NCBI RefSeq assembly: GCF_031877795.1
Contig: NC_133971.1
Span: 3,838,195-3,902,194 of the forward strand
Direction: 5' to 3'
DNA: 64,000 nucleotides
From: Strix aluco
Lineage: Eukaryota > Chordata > Aves > Strigiformes > Strigidae
In this document: piece by piece, positions 12,001-24,386 of the stretch
Position numbering within the stretch: position 1 is the first letter of the stretch
Layout of the letters: every line of letters starts with the position of its first letter
Notes under the pieces: generated by a model
Seen by the model: only the letters and a program-made list of their open reading frames with translations
Told to the model about the DNA's origin: nothing
Databases searched by the model: none
Position numbers and translations under genes: made by a program

Positions 12001-15000
12001 CCTTGATTTTGAACATCTTGCACATATACATGTGCAAACAATGTTCCTGAATGTTGCAATTAGGCTCTTGTTTGTGTAATTATATGTTTTACCTGAAAAA
12101 GGTAAAAGGAAAGGATTTATGCCAATAGAGAGAAGCCCCTAGAAGTTGTATTTACTAACTATTTTTCCCTTCTGTATGCTCTATCTGCTTGATGGTTTTT
12201 GAGAAACACTACAAGATTCAGTCTCAAACAGTGGAAGGGAAGTTTTAACTCCAGTCCCATCAGGTATCAGTAGCAGCCTATGAGGTAAAGACCACCGAGT
12301 ATCTTCTTTCTCTCCCCACCCATTACAACTGGTGGTGGAGTGATGGATAGAGCATACACTGACTCTGTTACGCCCTGACAGTCAGAGCAGTGGCTGTCTT
12401 TCCTGCTGAACAGTTTCTGTAAATAGCTGAAGTGAAATAATGACTAAGTGAAGAAACCCAAGGAAATCAGGATCCTGCCTGGTGTGATACCTGACAGCCA
12501 GAAGGAAACGTTGTCCCAGTCTTGTCATACCACATTGCACTGCCTGAAATTGAGACAGTGGGAGATCTGGGTGCCTTCAAACACAGGAATAAGAAAATTA
12601 AATGTTTTGAATAATTTAAATCTTGTTTAGATATATAAATGTACGCAATTCAGGCTTCCTGCACTTAACCTGTCATTTCCAGTTTGGGTCAGCATGTTGC
12701 ACTTGAGTACCAGATCTCAGATTTGTCATAGCTATGAAAGACCTCAGGCTGAACACCTTCTCCTATTTGAAAAAGTACTTCAGCACAGCTATTGAGCATC
12801 TTGTGTTAGGGTGGGTTTTCTTCTTCTTTTTTCCACTGTGATAATTTTCACAGTGACATTTTTAGCCACCGGACTGAGAATCATAACTCACTCTGAATTC
12901 TTAGCAACAAATACGATGCTATTCTTCTGGGAGAGCTGTGTCTGAAGCTTGAAGATTTAGAAACTTTTTGCCATAGGAAAAAAAGGTCTTATTGTTTCCT
13001 TCCTCTAAAGACAGAGAGGGAAGGGCATGATCTTTGCCTGCAGGTTGTTTGGTTGAACTATGACAGCAGAGCGTCAACACAACGCCTTTAATATCGACTG
13101 TCGGGCTAAAGGAATGTCTTGTACACACTGGCTGAACTAGCTGGTCTGGATGACATCATGGTCCTCCTGTGGGAGAAGAGACATCAGGTTGTTCTGACAG
13201 AAGGTTATTCTGTTAAGCTAAGTGCACCAAATCAGTAAACAAGAGGGTTTTATTACCATGGTTTGAAAACCTCTGGCTTCTCTGGGTAACCTGGGGATCA
13301 GACAAACAGTTAGGACTCAAGTCACTCCTTTTTATTTTGTCAGAATAGATGGTATTCTGGCTTCTTTAAATTATCCTTACCTGTTTACTGTTCTGTATTG
13401 CAGAATATGCCTGGACAGATAACTGACATTTACTAAGCCTAGGAGCTGCAGAAAATAATTTCTGAATATTGGGACTTGTGACCAAATCACAACGTGTTAC
13501 CAAATACCATGGGGAACGCTGCGGTTTCATAACAGCTACTTTTGAATCAATCTTTTCAACATCAACAGCATCGTATTACAGGGTTTCCAACAAACACCTT
13601 GTTACATGGTTAAATTTCTAACAAGGTACACTATGTAATCCTGAAGATAAGGTTGAACAGGATGTTGTTTAATCAAGGATCAGGTACCAGAGGAAATGGG
13701 ATTTTGTTCAACAGATGTCAGTCTGACCTCCAAGAAAGTAATTAATTAGTTCTCCTAAATAGGATTTTGATTGTTGTTTCTTTATATAAAAGTGTAGACC
13801 TGACTACGTCTGTGCAGAAAAGATCCTATGACACATAATGAAGGTTATCTAACCTGCTCAAATTCCAGGCTGACTAATGTCATAATATGCTCATCCAATC
13901 CACCCTATGATTTCAGTTGTATAAGAAATTTTCATTTTCTATGCCCATTTATACTGATAAACAGTACTTTTGTTTTTCCTTAGAGGTACCTAAAGTCAGT
14001 GGTGGGTGCAGTGAACTCCTACAGTAGTTTAGAGGTTGTGCCTAAACTAGAACACTCTTATCTGTTTGCACTTAGAGTAATAGAAGAGACAAGGAAAAGG
14101 AGATCCAGATTTTCCAACCATGGTTCTGGGCAGCAATATCTGGCAGAGAGAATGTCACCGCAGTTTAATTTAAAGCAACAAATAGCACAAAGGAGCTGAA
14201 AAGAGGAAAAAGCATTTGACACAGGGTGGACTAACCTGACTATGAATTACCAGACAGCCTGCTGTCTCAAACATAATTTCCTTATCCCTGAGGATAGGAA
14301 AATGAATAAGGACTGAATTTGCCTTGGTGAAATAGTCTTTTATGATCTACTTACATGCCTCTGTAATCCATAATTCACATCGATATTGCCCACTGAAGAA
14401 ACAGGTAACAACCCTTGCAGTAATGCTCCCCTTTCTGATAATATTGTGCAACACAATACACTGCAGGTTTAATTGGAACCAGAGACTTTTGGACAATTCT
14501 ACCCACTACCGATTCACATGGTGAAAGTAAATCAAGCCCTGTATAAACAAAACAGATGGAAGTGACGCTAATAGTACAATGTCAGCAGTATCCACAGATT
14601 GACAGAGCTAGTTATGTTGCCAGATGCACAGAATGTTGCACTACTTGTTCCTTATAAACTAGACTTGATGGAGTATGTCAATGTCAAACTCCTTGCTGAT
14701 TTACACACGAACATACAAAGACATGCACACTCACAGATACTCACGTTCCTGTGATCTATATCAACCATACCATCTGCTTTCTGCTTTGCATGTGGTAGCT
14801 AACTAACTATCCTACTGTGCACGGGTATCACTGAGTACATGCTGTGGAGGCAAACAACAGTTTTTTTCCTTCCTCTACCCTATTTAGTGTTATAAAATAG
14901 GCTCGTTAACATTTGCCATCTAGGCACATATATTCCACATGTATTTTTGAATCTTGTTTCTCATTTGTATTTATTCCTTTGGCCAGTGCGTCTTTCCACA

Positions 15001-15099
15001 TATCCAGAAATTTAAAAGCTTCACTCCTTTTGTGGAAACTGTACAGCTTTAAGCACATAGTGTAGCCTTCATTTACACCTTGGAAGAAGCACCAAACAG

Positions 15100-15560
15100 T
15101 GAGCTCCAGGCAGGTAGCGGCACATAAAACAAAGATAACATTTCATCAGTTTTTGCAACAGATACACTCAGCTGAGAGTCTATTAGAACGTCTTCATCAG
15201 GCAGCAGCACTAACTGAGAGTGTGAAATGCCTGGAGAAGGATGTGCTGCTTGGAGGGATGGAAAGCTGACCTAGCTACAGCCAGCGCCTAAAGTCTCTTT
15301 CTGACCCATTTCATTGTCTGGCACCTGTCATTATAACAATCTTTCCAAAAGATCTACGGAAATTACACTTACCCTCTGGTAACTAGGTAACATAATCTCC
15401 CGGAGGCTAGCTAATTGCAGCCCATGATAACCTCACATACAGCAACTGTTAAATTTTTCATTTCTTTCAAATTATTATGGATCAGTGGAGAGGGTATTGA
15501 TTTGATTCATTAACTGATTCCCAGTCTGTTCCAAGGTTAATGATTACATGTATCTCAATT
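15100..15560. promoter_or_regulatory. Candidate conserved regulatory element
   Basis: The block holds a tight cluster of factor-like sites: GGCACCTGTCATTATAACAAT near 15319 combines an E-box, a TGACAG (MEIS/TGIF-type) site and a SOX-like AACAAT, followed by GCTAGCTAATTGCAG near 15408 (homeodomain core) and ATTGATTTGATTCATTAACTG near 15498. It lacks repeats and long frames. Enhancer status is inferred only from site clustering. Confidence 0.25.
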
Positions 15561-16193
15561 ACATCCTTAACAGGTTATACTGTATGATTTGTTTCAACTG
15601 CAATGTACATTGCGTATCTTCCACAGCTGAAAGCCTTCTTAGCACTTGATGATTTAATAAGGCCTTTTTTTCCATTTCACTGAACATGCCTACAAGGCAC
15701 AAGTACATCTGGGACAACGGCAAAAAGAAAGCTTTCCCCAAATTCTTTAAAGAGCATGTGCAAGACACTCTGAAAAACAGTCTCAAAAGGCCACAGAGAT
15801 AACCCGAGATACTTTTGAGTTTAAGATATTTGAAGACAATTCAGAAGATATTGGAAGTGATGATTGATTCTCTCAGGTTTTATTACTTCATCACCATTCG
15901 GAGTTCATATTACCTGTCAATTAACTTTTAAGCTGCTTTGGGTTACTTGGCTGAAAATGACTTTACAAATCTTGGATGAATGTTTGCCATTCTTAGTTCT
16001 CTGTCGAAATGGATTGTATGTTTTACCAGTGACACGGTGATTTCAGTCTTCTCAGCAGTGCTGCAGAATCCTTTTGGCTTACAAGAGCTCCCTGAATTTT
16101 TACACTGAGATTACTGTTAATGCAGTCACAGAAAATAAGTTTTTTCATCACACGTTATCCCTAGTATGACATTATTCCTGGTATTGCTATCAG

Positions 16194-16275
16194 ATTGCTG
16201 CCTCGTTTGGAGCTGAGACCCATGGTGCCAGGCTCTGTACAAATTGCGAATGACAGTCCCCTAGGAGATGGTCAT
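16194..16275. repeat. L3/MIR-like ancient repeat, first part
   Basis: The succession GTGCCAGGCTCTGTACAAAT then GACAGTCCCCTAGGAG matches the 'gcgctgtacaaa...gacagtccctgcc...gagc' motif pair found in old CR1/L3-type tails of amniotes. A related segment follows at 16541 in the same orientation, so both may come from one element split by roughly 265 bases of unrelated or highly diverged DNA. Confidence 0.45.
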
Positions 16276-16540
16276 AGGAAAAAACAGGTGTGGGAAAAGT
16301 TACACAATGGGGCAGTGAGAGACCTGTCAGAGCAATTTAGGTCTCCTGTACCTACGGTGAAGTGGCTAGAGAATAGTAATCCGATGCTTTCTCTACCCAT
16401 TATTTCACTTTTGCGTCCTGTTTCTTTAACTGCATGATACTGTTGGCTTAGCTGGACAAACACTGGGTGATGAGAGACTTTTTCCTGCGTGATGTAGAAA
16501 TTTAATGGAACAATACTTCACTTGTCTGTGACTCTACTTT

Positions 16541-16745
16541 ACACAAGGCTCTCGAAGTGCAAATACTCACACGCACTACATGCCTTTGGATCGGGTAGAT
16601 ATTGTTACACCCGTTTGCAGACTGGTAAATTGAGAGCCGGGGAGGCTGAGTTTAATAACCAAGGGCATAGAGAAAGTCAATGTCAGAAATGGAAATGCAG
16701 TGCACAAATTCTTGACTCTCAGTCTCTGTTCTGACTCCTGATCCA
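16541..16745. repeat. L3/MIR-like ancient repeat, second part
   Basis: Ordered matches run across about 200 bases: GCTCTCGAAGTGC, TATTGTTACACCCGTTTGCA, ACTGGTAAATTGAG, ACCAAGGGCATAGA and a terminal TGTTCTGACTCC. They correspond to the 'gctcggagcgc', 'attatccccattttaca', 'actgaggc', 'cccaaggtcacac' and 'tcctgactcc' words of L3/MIR repeats. This is the longest of the window's fossils. It is non-coding and inactive. Confidence 0.55.
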
Positions 16746-19700
16746 CATTACTTCCAGCAGTTTGCATTCTGCACGTATAAAGACCCTTCTATCCTTTCAT
16801 CCCTCTCCCTCTCAATCCTTTACTTGGAACCCCGAGATACTGTAGTTTAGTTTGGAAACTAGGAAGCCAAATGAGTATAGTCATGAGGAAAGACTTCAGT
16901 TATACAATCCATTAAATAAAACAATAGAGCTTGCAGCTGAGCTATTAAAAAGCGTAGAGCAATTTTTATTTCAATGGCTACATTTTATTTCCTCTTCTGA
17001 GTGACTGCTAACAAAGGGCTGCTGAAAGGACTGGATAAAAAGTAGACGTCAGATGCAAGATCCATGAGTTAAACAACATTATTAGATACAATTTCATAAA
17101 ATCTAGTTGCTTTTCTGCTACTAGAAATCATGTCCTTTTGTCAACTTGTGGTCACATCAGCACTTCTGTTGATATAATTTGCTCCAGCTGCAGAGCGTAG
17201 CTGGCCTGCAAATCAAGAACTAGAATAGGGACAGTCAGGAATAACTCAATGGCTTGGATAATGTGCAAATCACTACGCATCTTGCTATTAGTATAGTTTA
17301 TTTTCTCTCAGAATATTTGGAACATGAAAAATTTATCTTTAGCAAAACAGCCGATCTGACACTTTACTGAGAGCAGAACTGGCTGGCTAGCTTATTGTAA
17401 CACCCCTCCTCCCCTCACAGCTCACACACACATACACCCCCCACTCTATAATCATTTAAGTGGGATTATCATATCAAAACCCTTCATTATCTTTCATTGA
17501 ATTCAGACCAAACACCTAATTTCATATATTGTTTGAGGTCTCCCTATAATATTGCTCACAATCCTCTACATTCACTTTTTAAATGTTTAAAAGAGGTTGT
17601 GGGGTTTTTTTATTTCCATCTCGTTTCCCACTTTCACCCTTTCCTACCTTTTTATTCAAAAAAAGGCAGAATAAGAAGTAGTCCATCCTCGCAGTAATGA
17701 GATCCTTCAAACTCCAGCCTTCTGGACAGATGGGAACCTGGTTGGAAATGAAACATAGCACATCTGGTGGAGCATAGAATGAATGAACATTGTGCAAAAA
17801 CGGAAAAAGACTTACTAAAGCAACCATTCTCTTTTGTCTCTACATGAATACGAAGCATACAGCACCAAGATGCTGTTAGCATAGCCCTTATTTCAATCTA
17901 CTTTTGAAATATACTTTTCATTTAGTAGAAAGCAGACAGTTTGTACCAAGAATCTGAGAAAGTCCCAACTTTTTAAATTTACATTGATATCGGAACTTTC
18001 TGCTTCTGATAAAAAATTAAGGAAAGGAAAACAATAGGAAATACAGCTGGAAGCGTCCCTGTTAACAACAGTGATTAATCATCTGTGAAAATGCTGCAGA
18101 AATTTTGTTATTTTCCAGTGCGAATGGTGTTCAGAGCACTGCAGACCCATCACTTGCACTCCCTTCACCAGCACTGACAAAACAGGCTTTTTCCTCTTTA
18201 ACTTACTCACCTCAACTAAAATCCCATTTAGATCTAGTTTGGTACCATTTAACACCACTGGTTTGATTTTGTTCATCTGGTTTTTTTGTCAGATTAGGAT
18301 TATAATTTAGCCAATAGCATGCTAACTGTGTGAAAAATACAAATTCCCTTGCTTTTATCAAGGTTTTACTTCCTGGCAATGAAGACAAGGCTTAAGCTTC
18401 TCCTGACATTATATAAGTAAGTGCTCCATCAAACTTAAATGGTGGTTGGCTTCACAATAATTGTATACTCAGTGTTTCATTGTATACACACTGCTTCAAC
18501 CTGTAAAATTCACTATCACTGTGTAAACCGTGCACTGAAGGCCAGAATGAAAAAAATATTGGGTAACTGTGATCAATAGCTCTCCAGATTGCAGGTAGGA
18601 AACCTCTTTCTTCAAGGTGTAAAGTAATGGTTAAAAAAGAGCAGCAGAGTTTTCGCTCCTGACCTCCTCTGAACTGCATGTTTTTACGCTGGTGGATTGT
18701 GAAAGGCTTTTCTTTCGTTCAGCCATTGCCAGAGATAGGACATGACTGATTCATAGCCTGGTTTTTAAGTCAAATTCTGTACTTTCTGTTTTGAAAAACC
18801 TTTGTCTCATAGCAGAGTATGAAATCACTTGTTCCACTCAACACAGTCTAACAGGGGATGGTTCCTACCTCTTTATTTGGCATGAGCATTTTGGGGGGAT
18901 CTGTATCCCAATCCGAAATGAAAAATATTAAATGTATCTTTTGTTATTCATGTAAAGTGAACAACAGCATCAATTCCCAGTCATCTTTCCTCCTTTGCAC
19001 TTAGTTCTGTGTGCCTGCTTTATCTCGTCAGCACAATAGACAACCTCAGCTCATTAGTATCTTACAGAATACATTTTAAAAAGACAAGAGCAGCTTTGGC
19101 CACAAATCTGCTCTGAATCTCATGAACAGCAAGGAACTTTCACAAGTATGTCGTGCTAAAATGAAGTCAGACAATTGCCACAGATGCTGCAAAATCAAGA
19201 CTGAAAATAATTTTGAAATGTGAACTACTTAATCAGCTATATTCTCCAAATTTGATTCATTGTTTCTATCAATGAGGTATTCTTTTATTTTGTTAATAAC
19301 AGCAAGCAAATACAAAAATTCTTGAGCAGTTTGAATCTGGTGATCTTGGCCTAAACAATAACACAGATTAGTTAATCTAAAGAGAAAAGGGCTCTGGAAG
19401 TGATTAGGCAGATCTAAAATGCCACATCTTTCATCCTTCTTTTTGCTAAAGACAATCTAATACTTCCACTACCCATCATCACTTTCAAATAAGAAATGGG
19501 CAATTTTAAACTCGCTGAAGAAATTACATTGATCACTGAAATGCCGTTGATATTTTGCCACTGTATACAACTGTTGGGTCCGCAGGCATACCAGTCCCAA
19601 AAGTGCCTGCCTGAAGCCAGAGTTCTGGACTGGTTTGGACGTAGTGAGGCCATGACACTAGCTGATGGATGATAGCTTCTTTGTGTCCATGGAATAAAAG

Positions 19701-20014
19701 CACAGTGTCATTCCTGAGCTGTCAGCCTCTCGGTGTGACTGGTTCTGCTGGTGTGCTTCTGCACATGGTGGGAGCACCGTGATGGGAGGATGCTGTGGCT
19801 CTGCCTCAGCCTTCACTCACTCCAGTCAGACTGTTTTGTTCCAGTCAAACAGTTTGCTTCCAGAAGAAATCATTTGCTGACTTCTTGGATTATCTCTTGT
19901 CTTCAGAATACAGAGGGAACTTTTCTCTTTTCGGTTGAAAAGGAGTAGTGAGTCACTACAGGCATGTGAATATCAATCCGATAGCCTTCTTCCTGCAGCA
20001 TCTTCACTGAAAAA

Positions 20015-21024
20015 CTGATGAAGTACAGATGAAATAAGTGGATAGTGAAGTGGATTGGGAACTGACTAAACTGCTGGACTCAAAGTGTTGACATCAGCAA
20101 CATGAAGTCCACCTGCAGGACAGTTGTCAGTGATGTGCCCCAGATGTTGAAGTTGGGTCCAGGACTCCTGTACTTTAACATCTTCATTGATGGGACAGGG
20201 TGCGCCCTCAGCAATTTAGCAGACTGTACAAAACTGGGAAGAGTGGCTGATACACCAGCTGGGTGTGTTGTCATTCAGAGGGACCTGGACAGGCTGAGGG
20301 ATCTCAATAAGTTCAACAAGAGGGAATTCAAAATACTCCACCTGGGGGGAAACAACTCCATGTACACTGGGTGTTAACAGGCTGGAAGGCAACCCTGCAG
20401 AGAAGTTCCTGGGCATCCTAGTGGACACCAAGCTGACCATGAGCAAGAACGTGCCTTTCCAGCAGAGAATATCAACAGCTTCCTGGGCTGCATTAGGCAG
20501 AGCATTGCCAGCAGGTCAACAGAGGTGATCCTTCCTCTCTACTCAGAACTTGTGAGGCACATCTGGAGTGCTGGGTCCAGTTCTGGGCTCTCCAGTACAA
20601 GAAAAACATAGAGTTATTGAGTGGAGACCAGTACAGGGCCACAAATATGATGAAGAGACTGGACCATGTGACATACAAGGAGAGGCTGAGAGAGGTGGGA
20701 CTGTTCAGCCTGGAGGAATCTCATGGAGATCTTGTTAATGTATATAAATACCTGAAGGAGGAGTGAAGAAGATGGTGCCAGACTCAGTGGTAATCAGTAA
20801 CAGGTTAAGAGGTAATGGGCACAAATCAAAATACAATAAATGCTATTTCAATGTAAGAAAAAAAATACTGTGTAAGTTGTCAAACACTGGCAGAGGCTGC
20901 CCAGAGAGGTTGTGGAGTCTCCATCCTTGGTAGTATTCAAAAGCCATCTGGGCAGAGTCCTGGACACAGGAGATTGGACTAGACCACCTTCAGAGGTCCC
21001 TTCCAACCTCAACCATTCTGTGAA
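20015..21024 (+). mobile_element. CR1 non-LTR retrotransposon, 5'-truncated and inactive
   Basis: CR1 is the dominant LINE of birds. It encodes an endonuclease/reverse-transcriptase ORF2 and inserts by target-primed reverse transcription, usually 5'-truncated. This copy holds the C-terminal third of the RT-coding region followed by the 3' UTR. Recognisable words include CAGAGGGACCTGGACAGGCT, GGCTGCATTAGGCAGAG, CAGTTCTGGGCTC, TTCAGCCTGGAGGA, CCCAGAGAGGTTGTGGAGTC, and the 3' end CAGAGGTCCCTTCCAACCTC followed by AACCATTCTGTGA. Orientation is plus. Internal deletions and stops rule out activity. It ends with only one ATTCTGTG unit, so the terminal tail is short. The 5' limit (about 20015) is approximate. 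Confidence 0.93.
20102..20377 (+). pseudogene. CR1 ORF2 reverse-transcriptase remnant
   Basis: This 91-codon stretch is the longest surviving piece of the element's reverse transcriptase. The 'VPQ...LGP...FNIFI' finger/palm motif is visible at residues 12-28 but with its usual Gly-Val-Pro-Gln-Gly-Ser core changed. The polymerase active-site box, normally F/Y-A-D-D, reads L-A-D-C at residues 39-42, so the second catalytic aspartate is a cysteine. The following TKLG-VADTP and RDLDRL words are CR1-typical. A deletion precedes the FNK segment (around residue 71), and the frame closes at TAA after residue 91. Its methionine is internal to ORF2 and is not a real start. Confidence 0.85.
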
Positions 21025-22375
21025 TAAAGTCACTGGTTCAAGCTCAAATGAGGCAAGATGAAAGTGACCTTCAGTGAGCTGGCCAGGAAATAAGCCTTAT
21101 CATTTGCTGATGGCATCTGCTTAGCAGCCATTAAGTCAGCAAAACATTTTCAGAAATGGTTGTCTAGATCTAACTGCAAAAATTCTGAAAGCCTTAATTA
21201 AGTAATCATGGTAAGACTAAGCTTAATCATCTTTAACGTTTATTGTAAGCCCACCTCTTAATCAAGACTTTCCTATGAAGACAGGGGTAAAGAGCATTTG
21301 ACTGTCTTGGACAGACAAAAGATTAGCAGAAAATGGTGGGTGAGAGAAGATGAAGGAAGAAATATAAAAGATGCAGAATGAGGGAGATACCTTATAGTCA
21401 TAGAAATGCAATTACAAGGAAACTTCTGTAATAGCAAATCTTTTGTTTTACACCCAGATACCATGTTTACTAGCTCTATAATTATCTTGAAAAACAGATC
21501 AATATACCTAATTACACTGAGAAAAAAACAGTTGTGGTTAGGTAATGTTCATGGAGACAGCTTCACTTCTTCAGCCACGGGGACTCTGGGACACAAGGAA
21601 ACAGTGACGGTTCTGCCCAGCTGTTGTCCCCTCTGGTGGACACTTCCCAAGAAATCCCCTTTCCCCACCACACCACTTGAAGAAAGTCAGGATCAGAAAT
21701 TAGGAGAAAGAAGGGTGCATCTACTGGATCTATTGCAAAAAAAGCTTTGCTCACTGTTCTCTGCAGGAGTCAGATGAGATCAAAAGCTGCTACAATGCCT
21801 GGGGATCTATTTAGGGCTGGAATGCCTTTCTGTGTTAGTTGGCTGCTCAGTTTATGAAGAGATACGTGTGGAGAGAACAAAATGTCTGAATACAAACAAT
21901 CTAAGTATTTCCATCCAAATTTCAAATCCTCAGAACTCCTACTTATCAGTTTTCATCTCTAGAGGCATCTAAAGTCTTTGCACGCCTGTGTTTTTGTCAA
22001 TAAAGTCCCATCAAAGCAAGTGAGCTTCACTTCCCTGCATATCTGCAGAAGTGGTGAGGATGAAAGGGGCAAGGAGCTCACTGCTTAATTTTTCCCCATT
22101 TCTCTTCTCCAGAAAGTTTCATATTTACTTATTCTTAAATTTCATCGCCTAGCCTGAACTCCACACTACTTAGTTTGAGATGGAGATGGTGCCCCTAATG
22201 TCTTAGCCAGCTTCCCAGTGTTTAGAAAACCATGTTGGTGGTTAGAGAGGGTTTTCTGGGGGTGGAAGAGAAGATGTGGTTTAGACAGTGCAGGAAACTG
22301 AAATGAGGTCTTCCACATCCTGAGTCCACTGGCCAACAAAGGCACTATGACTTTCTGCTTTTGCTCTCCTTGTGG

Positions 22376-22422
22376 AAAAAAAAAAAAAAAAAAAAAAAAA
22401 AAGAAAAGAAAAAGAAAAAAAA
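22376..22422. repeat. Poly-A / A-rich tract
   Basis: Twenty-seven A in a row, then (A)nG units to 22422. It is one of the longest homopolymers in the window. No retrotransposon body or flanking duplication is recognised upstream. Confidence 0.9.
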
Positions 22423-23015
22423 GACCGACTTTCACCCTAGGCTTTTAATTTGGAGATTAAAAGTTCCACATGGTGGATAGACCCATGTGGGAAGGTACTA
22501 CAGCACTCAGCACTGTGCTACCTAACTCCTCTTTGCAGATCTCTGGTCCTTTGCCGTATGAGGTTTAGTAATAACAGTCCTCACCTTTTTTTTTTTTTCC
22601 AGATTCACGCAATCAAGTCAAGGGGTAGGTCATCAAACTGCCTTTCCCAGAGTTGGACAGCATGTAATTTGTGAAGTGCTTCCTGAACGGGGATCAATTA
22701 CTTTAATTCTGCTTTTATGGCCCTATACTTGTTCACGTATGGATTGAGCCCGTGCTTTATCATCCTTAAACAAAGAATTGGTTGTAGCAGTCAGCAAAAT
22801 GTGCAAGGCTTGTCCTAAGTGATAGTGCAAACACACATGCTTCTCAGGCCACCAAATTGCTAAGTCTATGTCAACTCTTAAATGATTATCTATTATCTTC
22901 AATTTGGTCTGCGTCTAGACAGAGAGTGGTAACAAAACTATGGGTTTCTTCCACAGTTTCCTCTCTGTTTCTAAAAGGAAAATATTTTTCCTATACAGCT
23001 GGAAAAGGTTGCAGA

Positions 23016-23034
23016 GGGGAGGGGGCAGGGAGGG
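23016..23034 (+). other. G-quadruplex motif
   Basis: Four G-runs of 4, 5, 3 and 3 separated by loops of 1, 2 and 1 bases fit the canonical G3+N1-7 pattern with very short loops, which are expected to be stable. It lies in unique sequence. Folding is predicted from the pattern, not shown. Confidence 0.6.
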
Positions 23035-23370
23035 AAGACACTGTTTTTCAAAACGTCATTTTTCCTTCAGAATGTCATGTTTTTGGATAGGCCCTCCAGC
23101 GCTGGTGGAGGCACAGTGATCTGTAAGGTCATTTTAAAGCAGAGGATTCGGCAGCACACCCTATAAAGGTTAGTTTTACACACTGAATGAATGACCTGCT
23201 GCTGGGGTTCAATTTCATGGAGTGTCAAACCTCTGGTGTAAAGGTGCTTTTCCATCACTTCAGATTCAAAAGAATCTTAATATGAAAGATGAGAATGAGA
23301 GGACTGCCAGGTTGTGTGGCAGCTGTGCAAGTGAGGGAAATGCTTTTGCTGGCAATAGCGTTTTCTTGTT

Positions 23371-23419
23371 AAAAAAAAAAAAAAAAGGAAAAAGAAAAAG
23401 AAAGAACAAAACCAGGAAA
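23371..23419. repeat. A-rich purine tract
   Basis: Sixteen A followed by (A)nG/(A)nGG units. It produces a lysine/arginine-rich spurious reading frame. Confidence 0.85.
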
Positions 23420-23954
23420 AGGACCACAAAGAGGATCTATTTTATATATTTTTTAATTCAGGTGGATTTTCTTTCTGTAAGCTCATGGAGACATCTGTGG
23501 ATCACAGGGACATGTTGGGGGAGAGAGGAGCCCCAGTGACATTTTTGAGGTGCGGAGAAAGTGAACTAGAACTGCTGCAAAGTTTCCTGGGCTAAGCGTG
23601 ATCCCAGATGTGAAACAAGGAGGGTCTAGTACAAATGGATCTTGGAATGCTTTCTGTCGTTCACTCCATGTTTTGGCTGGTTTAAAGGGTTTATAGGATT
23701 GTTCTCATTTTGTTTTGCCGAAAGATCCATTTGGCTAGTGTGTTGTGAGAAAAGAAGAGACACTCAGAGAAAATGAGAAGGGAAGAATTACAATGCTACG
23801 ACTAACAACAAAATTAAAAGGCTAATTTTAAGGAGTGCACTTGAGATTTATATAGCTGACAGACATGCAAGGAGTTAAGACCTATCTTACTTCTGTTTCA
23901 TTTTCTGGATGTTTTTCCTGCAGTTTGATCCAATTACCAGAGTATGTACATGGA

Positions 23955-24090
23955 TCTCAAGACTACAGAGCTCTATTCCTGCTGTGCCACTGATTCATTG
24001 TCTGACTAGGGAGCAGCCTAATCAACTTCTTCTGTCTAGGTTGCCTGCTTGGGAAAAAGGATGATATAATTATTTCACTGAGACTTAAAT
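23955..24090. repeat. MIR/L3-like ancient repeat fragment
   Basis: The order GAGCTCTATTCCTGCTGTGCC, ACTGATTCATTGTCTGACT, a diverged 'cctctctgtgcctcagtttcc' equivalent, then GGGAAAAAGGATGATATAATT corresponds to the central and 3' parts of MIR/L3 repeats in MIR-forward polarity. It is diverged and inactive. Confidence 0.5.
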
Positions 24091-24386
24091 TCTAGAAGAT
24101 GGTCTGATACACTCTGATTTAACACTGTATATTAGTTCAGAGAATATTATTATCTTCTTCTTATTCTGCAGGATAAACACGAGTCCCAGTTTTCCCTGAA
24201 TAATTCTTAGTCATTTTCCTCTTGTTGCCCCAAACTAATACATGAATAAAGAATCCCAAATTTGCACGAGAACATTGTGTGCTACATCCTAACACAGAAT
24301 CATCTACAGATATTTGCATCAGTATGATAAATGTCATTTGTTTTGACTCTATCTTAAAAATCTATTTTTTCTTTTTTTTTCTTCAG

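Larger units (their letters stand above)
4546..15099. other. Unique non-coding DNA, gene-free
   Basis: About 10.5 kb without a recognisable gene. Contents are A/T runs at 6787-6803, 8401-8415 and 8985-9002, a degraded MIR/L3-like scrap near 7750, an 8-bp-arm hairpin at 9118-9137 and a weak exon-like segment at 10295-10394. The remaining short frames overlap each other or homopolymer runs and are not supported as genes. Confidence 0.55.
15561..20014. other. Non-coding DNA with two old repeat fragments
   Basis: No gene seen. Apart from the MIR/L3-like fragments at 16194-16275 and 16541-16745 it is unique AT-rich sequence, with a short C-rich stretch around 17400-17450. Opposed 60-80 codon frames at 16195-16463, 16522-16767 and 17497-17882 overlap on both strands and have no recognisable content. 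Part of the first two sits on repeat-derived sequence. Confidence 0.55.
21025..23954. other. Unique non-coding DNA with purine tracts
   Basis: No gene seen. A 123-codon frame at 21406-21777 and the shorter frames around it show no known protein features. The region carries the long A-rich tract at 22376, a G-quadruplex motif at 23016-23034 and an A-rich tract at 23371. Confidence 0.55.

Noticed and set aside
22166..22435. Phenylalanine-rich 89-codon minus-strand frame
   Set aside because: Its start region is the reverse reading of the A-rich tract at 22376-22422.
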